A DNA stretch of 8,157 bases from Acidimicrobiaceae bacterium. Its GTDB lineage: Bacteria; Actinomycetota; Acidimicrobiia; Acidimicrobiales; Ilumatobacteraceae. The notes under the pieces were generated by a model that ran no database searches, was not told the DNA's origin, and was given only the letters and a program-made list of their open reading frames with translations. The stretch spans positions 35,818-43,974 of the forward strand of contig PMCN01000282.1 in assembly GCA_003154135.1 (NCBI GenBank), given 5' to 3'. The first letter of the stretch is position 1, and each line of letters opens with the position of its first letter. Made by a program: the position numbers and the translations under genes. Positions 1-6,154 of this stretch are shown here, in pieces.

Positions 1-1037
1 CCCATGCCGCCGTGCGTCTGCATCGCGCGGTCGCAGGCGAAGAACGCCGCTTCGGCCGCGAGGTACTTCGCCGTGTTGGCGGCCTCACCGCACGGCATGC
101 CGTTGTCGAACCGCCACGACGCCTCACGGATCGCGAGCTCGACCGCGTGCAGCTGCATGTGCGCCTCGGCGAGCGGAAAGGCCAAGCCCTGGTTCTGACC
201 GATCGGCCGGCCGAACACCACGCGGCTGTTTGCGTAGTCGACCGCCTTGCGCATCGCCGCACGCCCGATGCCCAGCGCCTCCGAGGCGATCAGGATGCGC
301 TCGGGGTTGAGGCCGTCGAGCAGGTAGGTGAACCCCTTGCCCTCCTCGCCGATGCGTCGCCCGATCGGCACGCGCAGGCCGTCGTAGCGCACCTCGCACG
401 ACACCACCGCGTTGCGGCCGAGCTTGGGGATGGGACGGATGTCGACCTCCGGGCGCTGCAGGTCGACGAGCAACAAGGTCATGCCGTCGGTGGGCTTCAC
501 GCACTCCTCGCGTGGCGTGGTGCGCACGAGCAGCAGGCACATCTCGCAGAACGGTGCCTTCGTCGTCCACACCTTGGCGCCGGTCACGACGTACTCGTCG
601 CCGTCGCGCACCGCACGCGTGCGGATGGAGGTCGTGTCGGTGCCGGCATCGGGCTCGGTGACCCCGAACGCGATGTGGAGCTCACCCGATGCCACGCGCG
701 GCAGCACCTGGGCGACCAGCTCCGGCGAGCCGTGGCGGCGCACGGGCTCCAGGCCGAAGATCGACAGGTGGATGGCCGAGCACCCGTTCATGGCCGCGCC
801 CGACGCGGCGATCTCCTCCAGCATCACCGACGCCTCGGTGATGCCCTGGCCCCCGCCACCGAACTCCTCGGGGATGGCGATGCCCACCCACCCGCCGGCG
901 GCGAGTGCGCCGTAGAACTCCCACGGGAACTCGTGAGCCTCGTCCTTCTCCGACCAGTACTCGTCGGGGAAGTCGGCGCAGATGCGGCGGATGCCCTCGC
1001 GGATGGCCTCGTGATCCTCGGACCTGCTGAACTCCAT
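1..1037 (-). CDS. Acyl-CoA dehydrogenase (FadE/ACAD family), C-terminus cut off by window edge
   Basis: FAD enzyme that introduces the 2,3-double bond into acyl-CoA thioesters and passes electrons to electron-transfer flavoprotein. The window holds 345 full codons; typical family length is about 380-400, so only the C-terminal part is missing. Visible: an N-terminal helical domain with a PEEFGG turn (56-61), the family signature GVTEPDAGTDT (125-135) in the beta domain, VWTTKA (156-161) and a C-terminal FGRPIGQNQ segment (275-283). The last visible residues are QTHGGM, the conserved stretch just before the usual catalytic-Glu region, which is off the window. A Glu at 246 (NPERILIA) sits where isovaleryl- and long-chain-type enzymes carry their catalytic base, so the active site may be of that type (inference). 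Start ATG at 1037 has AGGGAG five bases upstream. It is transcribed divergently from bkdA1. Family is sure; substrate is unknown, with butyryl-, isobutyryl- or isovaleryl-CoA plausible from context. Confidence 0.93.
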   Translation of the reverse strand, partial: MEFSRSEDHEAIREGIRRICADFPDEYWSEKDEAHEFPWEFYGALAAGGWVGIAIPEEFGGGGQGITEASVMLEEIAASGAAMNGCSAIHLSIFGLEPVRRHGSPELVAQVLPRVASGELHIAFGVTEPDAGTDTTSIRTRAVRDGDEYVVTGAKVWTTKAPFCEMCLLLVRTTPREECVKPTDGMTLLLVDLQRPEVDIRPIPKLGRNAVVSCEVRYDGLRVPIGRRIGEEGKGFTYLLDGLNPERILIASEALGIGRAAMRKAVDYANSRVVFGRPIGQNQGLAFPLAEAHMQLHAVELAIREASWRFDNGMPCGEAANTAKYLAAEAAFFACDRAMQTHGGM

Positions 1038-1042
1038 CACCG

Positions 1043-1048
1043 CTCCCT
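1043..1048 (-). promoter_or_regulatory. Ribosome binding site of the acyl-CoA dehydrogenase
   Basis: Read on the minus strand, AGGGAG lies five bases before the ATG at 1037. It fixes this start, which also gives the usual N-terminus for the family (MEFSRSEDHEAIR). Confidence 0.7.
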
Positions 1049-1108
1049 GCCGGGCCCGCGTCGTGGCCGTTCGCGCCATCGTCGCACTTCTCCGAACTGC
1101 ACACACGC

Positions 1109-1137
1109 TTGACGAACGGCGCGGCAGTGGGCACAGT
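1109..1137 (+). promoter_or_regulatory. Candidate sigma-70-type promoter for the bkd operon
   Basis: TTGACG at 1109-1114 (5 of 6 to the -35 consensus) is followed after exactly 17 bp by CACAGT at 1132-1137, which keeps the A at position 2 and the final T of a -10 box but lacks the first T. The predicted transcription start, about 7 bases after the hexamer, falls on the GTG at 1144, giving a leaderless mRNA. The -35 match is good and the -10 is weak, so this is a prediction only. Confidence 0.4.
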
Positions 1138-1143
1138 CGTGAG

Positions 1144-2385
1144 GTGATCGCGGATGAGGCAGGCACGGCGGAGGGGTTGCGGCTGCGCATTCCCGAGCCG
1201 GCACGAGGCGCCGATCCGGCCGAACGAGTGCGGCGTCACCTCAGTGCGGCAGGAGAGATGCGCAAGCCCGACCTCGACGAGAAGGTCGAGCGCATCGCCC
1301 TCATGCGCAAGCAGCTCGTGCGCGTGCTCGACGACGACGGCCAGGCAGTGGGTCCGTGGGCACCGGGGCTGACCCCCGAACAACTGGTCACCGGGCTGCG
1401 CGACATGATGCTCGTCCGTGCGTTCGACGCTCGCATGTTGCGAGCCCACCGGCAGGGCAAGATCTCGTTCTACATGCAGTGCCTCGGCGAGGAGGCGATC
1501 GCGTGTGCGCAGCAGCGAGCGCTGCGCCCCGGCGACATGCACTTCCCCACCTACCGTCAGCAAGGTCTGCTCATCGCCAGTGGCTATCCGCTGGTCGAGA
1601 TGATCAACCAGGTGCTGTCGAACACGCACGACCCGCTCAAGGGCCGCCAACTGCCGGTGATGTACTCGTCTCGCGAGCATGGCTTCTTCTCGATCTCGGG
1701 CAACCTGGCCACCCAGTACGTGCAGGCGGTGGGGTGGGCCATGGCCTCGGCGCTGCGCGGTGGTACGGCCATCGCCTCGGCGTGGATCGGCGAAGGGGCC
1801 ACCTCGGAGAGCGACTTCCACGCAGCACTCGTGTTCGCCTCCACCTATCAGGCGCCCGTCATCCTCAACATCGTCAACAACCACTGGGCCATCTCCACGC
1901 CCGAGGACTTCGCACGCGGCGCCTCGGCCACGTTCGCCGACCGCGGCTACGGGTTCAGCATCCCCGCACTGCGCGTCGACGGCAACGACTACCTGGCCGT
2001 GTACGCGGTGTCGCAGTGGGCGGCGCAGCGTGCCCGCGCCAACCTCGGGCCCACCATGGTCGAGTGGGTCACGCTCCGGGTCGGCGCGCACTCCACGTCG
2101 GACGACCCGTCCGGCTACCGCACCGACGAGGCCGCTCGCTTCCCGCTCGGCGACCCGGTCGATCGGCTCACGCGGCACCTGCTCGTCACCGGCGCGTTGG
2201 ACGACGCACGCCAACAGGCCCTCGCCGACGAGGTGACCCGCGACGTCGAGGCCGCGTTCCAGGAGGCCGACTCGCACGGATCGGTGAAGGGCGGCGTGGT
2301 CATCAGCCCGAAGACGATGTTCGACGACGTGTACGCGGTGCTGCCGCGTCATCTGCGCGAGCAACGCGATCAGGTGGAGGGCTGA
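1144..2385 (+). CDS. bkdA1: Branched-chain 2-oxoacid dehydrogenase E1 component, alpha subunit
   Basis: Thiamine-diphosphate subunit that, with BkdA2, decarboxylates the 2-oxoacids of valine, leucine and isoleucine and acylates the E2 lipoyl arm. From GTG 1144 the protein has 413 residues; as I recall, the Pseudomonas BkdA1 family is about 410. The frame is open back to a GTG at 1063, but 1144 places the family N-terminal motif LRLRIPEP at residues 12-19 as expected, whereas ATG 1258 would remove it. Visible motifs: RVLDDDGQAVGPW (60-72), SFYMQCLGEE (108-117), FPTYRQQ (134-140), the thiamine/Mg motif with GEG at 216-218 and NN at 245-246, and the HSTSDD loop at 316-321, which matches the phosphorylation loop region of mammalian E1-alpha. 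GEG instead of GDG is normal in branched-chain enzymes. No clear Shine-Dalgarno precedes the GTG, consistent with leaderless translation. bkdA2 starts one base after the stop. Function is highly likely; exact start is moderately sure. Confidence 0.94.
   Translation: MIADEAGTAEGLRLRIPEPARGADPAERVRRHLSAAGEMRKPDLDEKVERIALMRKQLVRVLDDDGQAVGPWAPGLTPEQLVTGLRDMMLVRAFDARMLRAHRQGKISFYMQCLGEEAIACAQQRALRPGDMHFPTYRQQGLLIASGYPLVEMINQVLSNTHDPLKGRQLPVMYSSREHGFFSISGNLATQYVQAVGWAMASALRGGTAIASAWIGEGATSESDFHAALVFASTYQAPVILNIVNNHWAISTPEDFARGASATFADRGYGFSIPALRVDGNDYLAVYAVSQWAAQRARANLGPTMVEWVTLRVGAHSTSDDPSGYRTDEAARFPLGDPVDRLTRHLLVTGALDDARQQALADEVTRDVEAAFQEADSHGSVKGGVVISPKTMFDDVYAVLPRHLREQRDQVEG
2376..2381 (+). promoter_or_regulatory. 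Ribosome binding site of bkdA2
   Basis: GGAGGG inside the last codons of bkdA1, five bases before the ATG at 2387. It selects 2387 over the in-frame ATGs at 2396 and 2402 and suggests translational coupling. Confidence 0.75.
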
Positions 2386-2386
2386 C

Positions 2387-3400
2387 ATGACCGCGATGAC
2401 CATGATCGAAGCGATCCGCGACGCCCACGTGGTTGCGATGGAGCGCGACGACCGCGTGGTGGTGTTCGGCGAGGACGTCGGCTACTTCGGCGGCGTGTTC
2501 CGCTGCACGCTCGGCCTGCAGCAGCGCTTCGGGGCGCACCGCTGCTTCGACACGCCCATCAGCGAGGCCGGCATCGTGGGCGCGGCGGTCGGCATGGCGG
2601 CGTACGGGCTGCGGCCGTGCGTCGAGATCCAGTTCGCCGACTACATGTACCCCGCCTACGACCAGATCGTGTCGGAGGCGGCGCGGCTGCGCCACCGCTC
2701 GGCGGGCGACTTCACCGCGCCGCTCACCATCCGCATGCCCACCGGTGGTGGCATCTTCGGCGGCCAGACGCACTCGCAGAGCCCCGAGGCGCTGTTCACC
2801 CACGTGGCCGGCTTGAAGACCGTGGTGGTGTCGAACCCCTACGACGCGAAGGGCCTCCTGCTGGCTGCCATCGAGGACGACGACCCCGTCATCTTCCTCG
2901 AGCCCAAGCGGGTGTACAACGGCCCGTTCGACGGTCACCACGAACGCCCCATCGTGCCCTGGTCGAAGCACCCGCTGGGCGAGGTGCCCGAAGGGCACTA
3001 CACCATCGAGCTCGGCACGGCCCGCGTGCACCGCGCGGGTTCCGACCTCACCGTGCTCACCTACGGCACCCTCGTGCACGTCGCCCAGGCCGCCGCCGAC
3101 GAGACCGGCATCGACGCCGAGATCATCGACCTGCGCACCCTGGTACCGCTCGACCTCGACACCGTGCTCGCGTCGGTGATCAAGACCGGCCGCTGCCTCG
3201 TCGTGCACGAAGCCACGCTCACCTCGGGCTACGGCGCCGAGCTCAGCGCCACCGTCCAGGAGCGGGCGTTCCACCATCTCGAAGCGCCCATCACGCGCGT
3301 CTGCGGCTGGGACACCCCCTATCCGCACGCCCACGAATGGGCGTACTTCCCCGGACCCGATCGCGTCGGTCGCGCGATGCAGGCCCTGATGTCGGCATGA
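2387..3400 (+). CDS. bkdA2: Branched-chain 2-oxoacid dehydrogenase E1 component, beta subunit
   Basis: Partner of BkdA1 in the alpha2-beta2 E1 enzyme. The protein has 337 residues, about the usual length for E1-beta. An N-terminal pyrimidine-binding domain carries GEDVGYFGGVFR (28-39), PISEAGIVGAAVGMAAYG (57-74), in which Glu60 matches the conserved Glu that activates the thiamine aminopyrimidine, then EIQFADY (80-86) and GGQTHSQSPEA (125-135), in which His129 matches the conserved active-site His of branched-chain E1-beta. The C-terminal transketolase-like domain has VLTYGT (about 224-229) and the closing WAYFPGPDRVG segment. GGQTHSQSPE and the unbroken FLEPKRVYNGPFDGHHERP block are characteristic of the Pseudomonas-type bkd subfamily (recalled, not searched). 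It is spaced one base from bkdA1 and 13 bases from bkdB, so the three are surely one operon. Confidence 0.96.
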   Translation: MTAMTMIEAIRDAHVVAMERDDRVVVFGEDVGYFGGVFRCTLGLQQRFGAHRCFDTPISEAGIVGAAVGMAAYGLRPCVEIQFADYMYPAYDQIVSEAARLRHRSAGDFTAPLTIRMPTGGGIFGGQTHSQSPEALFTHVAGLKTVVVSNPYDAKGLLLAAIEDDDPVIFLEPKRVYNGPFDGHHERPIVPWSKHPLGEVPEGHYTIELGTARVHRAGSDLTVLTYGTLVHVAQAAADETGIDAEIIDLRTLVPLDLDTVLASVIKTGRCLVVHEATLTSGYGAELSATVQERAFHHLEAPITRVCGWDTPYPHAHEWAYFPGPDRVGRAMQALMSA

Positions 3401-3404
3401 GGAC

Positions 3405-3408
3405 GGAG
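3405..3408 (+). promoter_or_regulatory. Ribosome binding site of bkdB
   Basis: GGAG in the 13-bp gap after bkdA2, five bases before the ATG at 3414. Confidence 0.65.
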
Positions 3409-3413
3409 CGGCA

Positions 3414-4679
3414 ATGAGCGTGTTCCCCGTGAAGCTCCCCGACGTGGGCGAGGGCATCGCCGAGGCCGAGCTCATCTCGTGGCTGGTGGCGGTGGGCGAC
3501 CGGGTCACCAGCGAATCGCCGCTGGCCGAGGTGATGACCGACAAGGCGACCGTGGAGATCGCATCGCCGGTCAACGGCGTGGTGACCTTCCTGCACGGCG
3601 AACCCGGCGAGATGATCGCCGTCGGCACCGAGTTCGTGGGCATCGAGGTGGAAGGCGGCGCACCCGCGCCTCCAGTCGTCGAGGCACCGATCGTCGAGGC
3701 ACCGGCCGTCGAGGCACCGGTCGTCGAGCCACCAGCCGTCGAAGCACCGGTCGCTGAGGCGGTGGTGCCCGTCACGGCAGTCGAGGACGTCACGTTCCAG
3801 GGCCGTCGACCCAGTGCCTCGCCGGCGGTGCGTCAGCGTGCGCGCGACCTGGGCATCGACCTGCACGAGGTGGTCGGCACCGGACCTGACGGTCGCATCG
3901 TGCACGCCGACCTCGACCGCATCATCGGCAGCGGTGGGCAGCGGTCAGCCACCCACCCTGACCCGCACCGAGCGGCGACCGACGCGGTGCACGTCGAGCC
4001 CGTCCGCGGGCTCCGCCGGCGCATCGCCGAGCGGCTGACGCAGTCGTGGACCGAGATCCCGCACATCACCTACGTGGAGGAGATCGACGCCACGCAGCTC
4101 GAAGCGCTGCGTGCCGAGCTGAACGGGCGGGGCGCGGGTCGCGCTCGCCTCACCCTGCTGCCGTTCCTCGTGCAGGCGCTCGTCGTGGCCTGCGGCGAGC
4201 AGCCCCGACTCAACGCCCACTACGACGCGGTGAACCGTTCGCTGTCGATGTTCGACGCCATTCACGTGGGCATCGCCACGCAGACTCGCGACGGCCTCAT
4301 GGTGCCGGTGCTGCACCATGCCGAGGCGCGTGGGCTGTGGGACTCCGCTGCCGAGATCACACGCCTCGCCGCAGCCGCACGCGACGGCACAGCGACCCTC
4401 GACGAGCTCAGTGGGTCCACCATCACCATCACCTCGCTCGGCGCAATGGGCGGACTGGTCACCACACCCATCATCAACCGCCCCGAGGTGGCCATCGTGG
4501 GCGTCAACAAGATGAACATCCGACCCGTGTGGCGCGACGGCGCGGTGGTGCCGCGGGCGATGTTCAACCTCTCGTCGAGCTTCGATCACCGCATCGTCGA
4601 CGGTTGGGACGCAGCCACGTTCGTGCAGCGGCTGAAGGCGTTGCTGGAGATGCCCGCACTGCTCTTCCTCGACGAGTAG
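3414..4679 (+). CDS. bkdB: Dihydrolipoyl acyltransferase (E2) of the branched-chain 2-oxoacid dehydrogenase complex
   Basis: Core of the complex: it accepts the acyl group from E1 on a lipoyl arm and transfers it to CoA, giving isobutyryl-, isovaleryl- or 2-methylbutyryl-CoA. The protein has 421 residues, typical for an E2 with one lipoyl domain. Domains: lipoyl domain 1-80, with Lys44 in TDKATVE as the lipoylation site; Ala/Pro/Val/Glu linker about 82-130 with pentapeptide repeats; peripheral subunit-binding domain about 133-171 (ASPAVRQRARDLGIDL, then TGPDGRI); second linker about 172-194; catalytic domain from about 195 to the end, with TLLPFLVQALV (247-257), HVGIATQ (284-290) and the active-site motif DHRIVDG (391-397; His392, Asp396). 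The substrate class follows from its E1 partners. No E3 (lipoamide dehydrogenase) gene follows; the next gene is convergent and its stop codon lies 9 bp away. Confident. Confidence 0.96.
   Translation: MSVFPVKLPDVGEGIAEAELISWLVAVGDRVTSESPLAEVMTDKATVEIASPVNGVVTFLHGEPGEMIAVGTEFVGIEVEGGAPAPPVVEAPIVEAPAVEAPVVEPPAVEAPVAEAVVPVTAVEDVTFQGRRPSASPAVRQRARDLGIDLHEVVGTGPDGRIVHADLDRIIGSGGQRSATHPDPHRAATDAVHVEPVRGLRRRIAERLTQSWTEIPHITYVEEIDATQLEALRAELNGRGAGRARLTLLPFLVQALVVACGEQPRLNAHYDAVNRSLSMFDAIHVGIATQTRDGLMVPVLHHAEARGLWDSAAEITRLAAAARDGTATLDELSGSTITITSLGAMGGLVTTPIINRPEVAIVGVNKMNIRPVWRDGAVVPRAMFNLSSSFDHRIVDGWDAATFVQRLKALLEMPALLFLDE
3675..3761 (+). repeat. 15-bp tandem repeats encoding the E2 interdomain linker
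   Basis: Nearly six imperfect 15-bp units of the form gtcgtcgaggcaccg encode residues 88-116 of BkdB as VVEAP, IVEAP, AVEAP, VVEPP, AVEAP and a partial VAEA. Unit length is a multiple of three, so gain or loss of units keeps the frame. Such Ala/Pro-rich linkers let the lipoyl domain swing between active sites; the added Glu makes this one acidic. Confidence 0.85.
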
Positions 4680-4695
4680 CGAGCGCCGTCACTCG
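4673..4695. terminator. Weak possible bidirectional hairpin between the convergent bkdB and MarR genes
   Basis: CGAGT (4673-4677) pairs with ACTCG (4691-4695) around a 13-base loop, spanning both stop codons. The stem is only 5 bp and no T-run follows on either strand, so it is not a convincing intrinsic terminator. It is listed because the 9-bp gap leaves little other room for termination. Confidence 0.2.
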
Positions 4696-5198
4696 AAGTC
4701 GCCGGCGTTGTGGCGCAGTTGTGCAAGTGCCGCCACCACCTGGTCGACCTGCGCGCCATCGATGCCGACGTCGTCGAACACTCCGCTGTTCAGCGCCCGC
4801 GCCGCCCGACGGGCGAGGCGGCGGCCGTCCTTGGTGATGGCGGCGAGCGTGGTGCGGCCATCGGTGGGATGCGGTCGCCGCGCCACCAGGCCGTCGCGCT
4901 CGAGGCGATCGATGGCGTTGGTGACGCTGGCCGGGTGCACCTGCAGCCGCTGGCCGATCTTGCCCATCGGCAACCGCCCGCTGCGCGAGAAGTCGAGCAG
5001 CATGAGCACCTCGAAGCGGGCGAAGGTGAGGCCCAGCGGTGCGAGCGTGGCATCGACGCCGGCCAGCAGGATCTGGTGCGTGCGCATGACGGAGGTGACC
5101 AGCGCCATGCCCGGCGCGGCGGCGTCCCACCCAGCGTTGCGCCAGTTCTCGACCGCCTCGGCGATGGGGTCGAACGACAGCGGGCGGCGGGAGCTCAT
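4689..5198 (-). CDS. MarR-family winged-helix transcriptional regulator
   Basis: Small dimeric DNA-binding regulator of 169 residues, slightly longer than the usual 140-150 because of an N-terminal extension of about 25 residues. Visible: dimerisation helix with RTHQILLAGVDATLAPLGLTFARFEVL (split at 39-58 and 59-65), helix-turn-helix with MGKIGQRLQVHPASVTNAI (78-96), then IDRLERDGLV (96-105) and the wing RRPHPTDGRTTLAAIT (107-122), the MarR signature. Start ATG at 5198 has a modest GGGA four bases upstream. It lies divergent to the 3-hydroxybutyryl-CoA dehydrogenase gene, with a palindrome between them, so it probably represses itself and/or that operon. MarR proteins often respond to small aromatic or CoA-linked ligands; here an acyl-CoA would fit, but nothing in the sequence shows the ligand. 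Its stop lies 9 bp from the bkdB stop, in convergent orientation. Confidence 0.92.
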   Translation of the reverse strand: MSSRRPLSFDPIAEAVENWRNAGWDAAAPGMALVTSVMRTHQILLAGVDATLAPLGLTFARFEVLMLLDFSRSGRLPMGKIGQRLQVHPASVTNAIDRLERDGLVARRPHPTDGRTTLAAITKDGRRLARRAARALNSGVFDDVGIDGAQVDQVVAALAQLRHNAGDFE

Positions 5199-5249
5199 CT
5201 CGTCCCGAGACTACAACCGGGGCAGAAAGCGTGGGCGCAGATCTACCAT

Positions 5250-5269
5250 TTAGTTTGACGTTCAACTAA
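5250..5269. promoter_or_regulatory. Probable MarR operator (20-bp inverted repeat)
   Basis: TTAGTT-N2-ACGT-N2-AACTAA: the two outer 6-bp arms are perfectly inverted and the central ACGT is self-complementary, so 16 of 20 positions are symmetric. Size and symmetry suit a dimeric winged-helix protein. Its right arm overlaps the -10 box of the downstream gene, so binding would block RNA polymerase. Assignment to the adjacent MarR protein is by position; a TetR-type regulator encoded elsewhere is the main alternative. Confidence 0.7.
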
Positions 5270-5272
5270 GAT
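5267..5272 (+). promoter_or_regulatory. Candidate -10 box of the 3-hydroxybutyryl-CoA dehydrogenase-icmF operon
   Basis: TAAGAT fits the TAnnnT core of actinobacterial sigma-70 promoters and lies 8 bases before the ATG at 5281, so transcription should start at or within a few bases of the start codon (leaderless or nearly so). No good -35 hexamer is seen at the expected distance. The TTGACG at 5255-5260 is too close to serve this box. Confidence 0.5.
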
Positions 5273-5280
5273 CGTGAGTC

Positions 5281-6153
5281 ATGGCTGACGATCTGATCGA
5301 TGTCGGGGTGCTGGGCTGCGGGCTGATGGGCTCGGGCATCGCCGAGGTCTGCGCGCGCAAGGGACGCAACGTCGTGGTGGTCGAGGCCGACGCCGCTGCC
5401 GCCGAGCGCGGCCTCGAGAAGGTCACCCGCTCGCTCGACGCCGCGGTCGCTCGCGGCAAGGTGACCAGCGACGAGCGCAACGGCGCACTGTCGCTGCTCA
5501 CGGTCACCCACGACTGGGATGCGCTCGCCGACCGCCAGTTGGTCATCGAGGCCATCAGCGAGGATCCCGAGTTGAAGATCGGCGCGTTCGAACGCCTCGA
5601 CGCCATCGTCACCTCGCCCGACGCCATCCTGGCGTCGAACACGTCGTCGATCCCCATCATGCGTCTGGCCACGGCCACCAAGCGGCCGGCCCAGGTGATC
5701 GGGCTGCACTTCTTCAACCCCGTGCCGGTGCTGCCACTGGTGGAGCTGGTGCCGTCGCTGCTCACCGCGCCGGCCACCGAGGCCTCGGCCACCGCCTTCG
5801 CATCGGGCGTGCTGGGCAAGCACGTCATCCGCTCCAAGGACCGCGCCGGCTTCGTCGTCAACGCGCTGCTCATCCCCTACCTTCTCTCCGCCATCCGCAT
5901 GCTCGAGTCGGGCTTCGCCACCGCTGCCGACATCGACGCCGGCATGGTGCACGGCTGCGCCCACCCGATGGGTCCGCTCGCGCTCGCCGACCTGATCGGC
6001 CTCGACACCACCATGGCCGTGGCCGACTCGATGTACGCCGAGTTCAAGGAGCCGTTGTACGCCTCGCCGCCGCTGCTCAGCCGCATGGTGGAAGCCGGGT
6101 TGCTCGGGCGCAAGACGGGCCGCGGCTTCCACGACTACCGGAAGCAGGCCTGA
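5281..6153 (+). CDS. 3-hydroxybutyryl-CoA dehydrogenase (FadB2/Hbd-type)
   Basis: NAD(P)-dependent oxidation of 3-hydroxybutyryl-CoA (or similar short 3-hydroxyacyl-CoA) to the 3-oxoacyl-CoA, the third step of beta-oxidation, in the cytosol. The protein has 290 residues, the normal length for the stand-alone enzyme (about 280-290), with no fused hydratase. Rossmann domain: GCGLMG (12-17) in the dinucleotide fold, with Glu35 after VVVV at the end of the second strand, favouring NAD over NADP. SNTSS is at 119-123. Catalytic residues fit the family: His143 in GLHFFNPVPV, Glu155 twelve residues later (the His-Glu pair) and Asn194 in GFVVNALLIPY. The C-terminal helical domain holds HPMGPLALADLIGLD (228-242) and ends in GRKTGRGFHDY. 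There is no strong Shine-Dalgarno, and the -10 box is so near that the mRNA is probably leaderless. It is directly followed by icmF with one base between. Confidence 0.95.
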   Translation: MADDLIDVGVLGCGLMGSGIAEVCARKGRNVVVVEADAAAAERGLEKVTRSLDAAVARGKVTSDERNGALSLLTVTHDWDALADRQLVIEAISEDPELKIGAFERLDAIVTSPDAILASNTSSIPIMRLATATKRPAQVIGLHFFNPVPVLPLVELVPSLLTAPATEASATAFASGVLGKHVIRSKDRAGFVVNALLIPYLLSAIRMLESGFATAADIDAGMVHGCAHPMGPLALADLIGLDTTMAVADSMYAEFKEPLYASPPLLSRMVEAGLLGRKTGRGFHDYRKQA

Positions 6154-6154
6154 G

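Larger units (their letters stand above)
1038..1143. promoter_or_regulatory. Divergent intergenic control region between acyl-CoA dehydrogenase and bkdA1
   Basis: These 106 bp separate two divergent starts and should hold both promoters. A candidate bkdA1 promoter is listed separately. An 8-bp perfect inverted repeat (GCCGTTCG at 1066-1073, CGAACGGC at 1113-1120, 39 bp apart) may be operator half-sites or chance in GC-rich DNA. The TTAGTT/AACTAA operator found near 5250 is not seen here. No convincing minus-strand -10 box was found. Confidence 0.5.
5199..5280. promoter_or_regulatory. Divergent control region between the MarR gene and the dehydrogenase-icmF operon
   Basis: An 82-bp region with a locally AT-richer stretch (about 5241-5272) in otherwise GC-rich DNA, as expected for promoters. 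It holds the palindrome at 5250-5269 and a -10 box at 5267-5272. On the minus strand TAGTCT (5213 down to 5208) has the TAnnnT pattern 9 bases before the regulator start, but no matching -35 box is seen. Confidence 0.6.

Noticed and set aside
1063..1143. Upstream GTG at 1063 as the bkdA1 start
   Set aside because: It would add 27 residues without family similarity, overlap the promoter, and crowd the divergent gene's upstream region.
1787..1798. GEG instead of GDG in the E1-alpha thiamine/Mg motif as a possible defect
   Set aside because: The same Glu variant is, as I recall, normal in branched-chain E1-alpha subunits including the human one.
682..2403. 573-codon open frame on the minus strand opposite the acyl-CoA dehydrogenase start and bkdA1
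   Set aside because: It overlaps two genes with clear family motifs, is rich in Arg/His/Gly of the kind produced by reading GC-rich genes in the wrong frame, and shows no domain I recognise.
2303..3793. Minus-strand open frame with a Gly-Ala-Ser-Thr repeat resembling a surface protein
   Set aside because: The repeat is the antisense reading of the 15-bp E2 linker repeats, and the rest lies opposite bkdA2.
4418..4432. Five His codons in a row (CACCATCACCATCAC), like a His-tag
   Set aside because: In the true bkdB frame these bases encode Thr/Ile of a catalytic-domain strand (STITITS); the His run exists only in another frame.
5208..5213. TAGTCT (minus strand) as the -10 box of the MarR gene
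   Set aside because: The position is suitable but there is no -35 match and one TAnnnT pattern alone is common by chance, so it is mentioned only within the control region.
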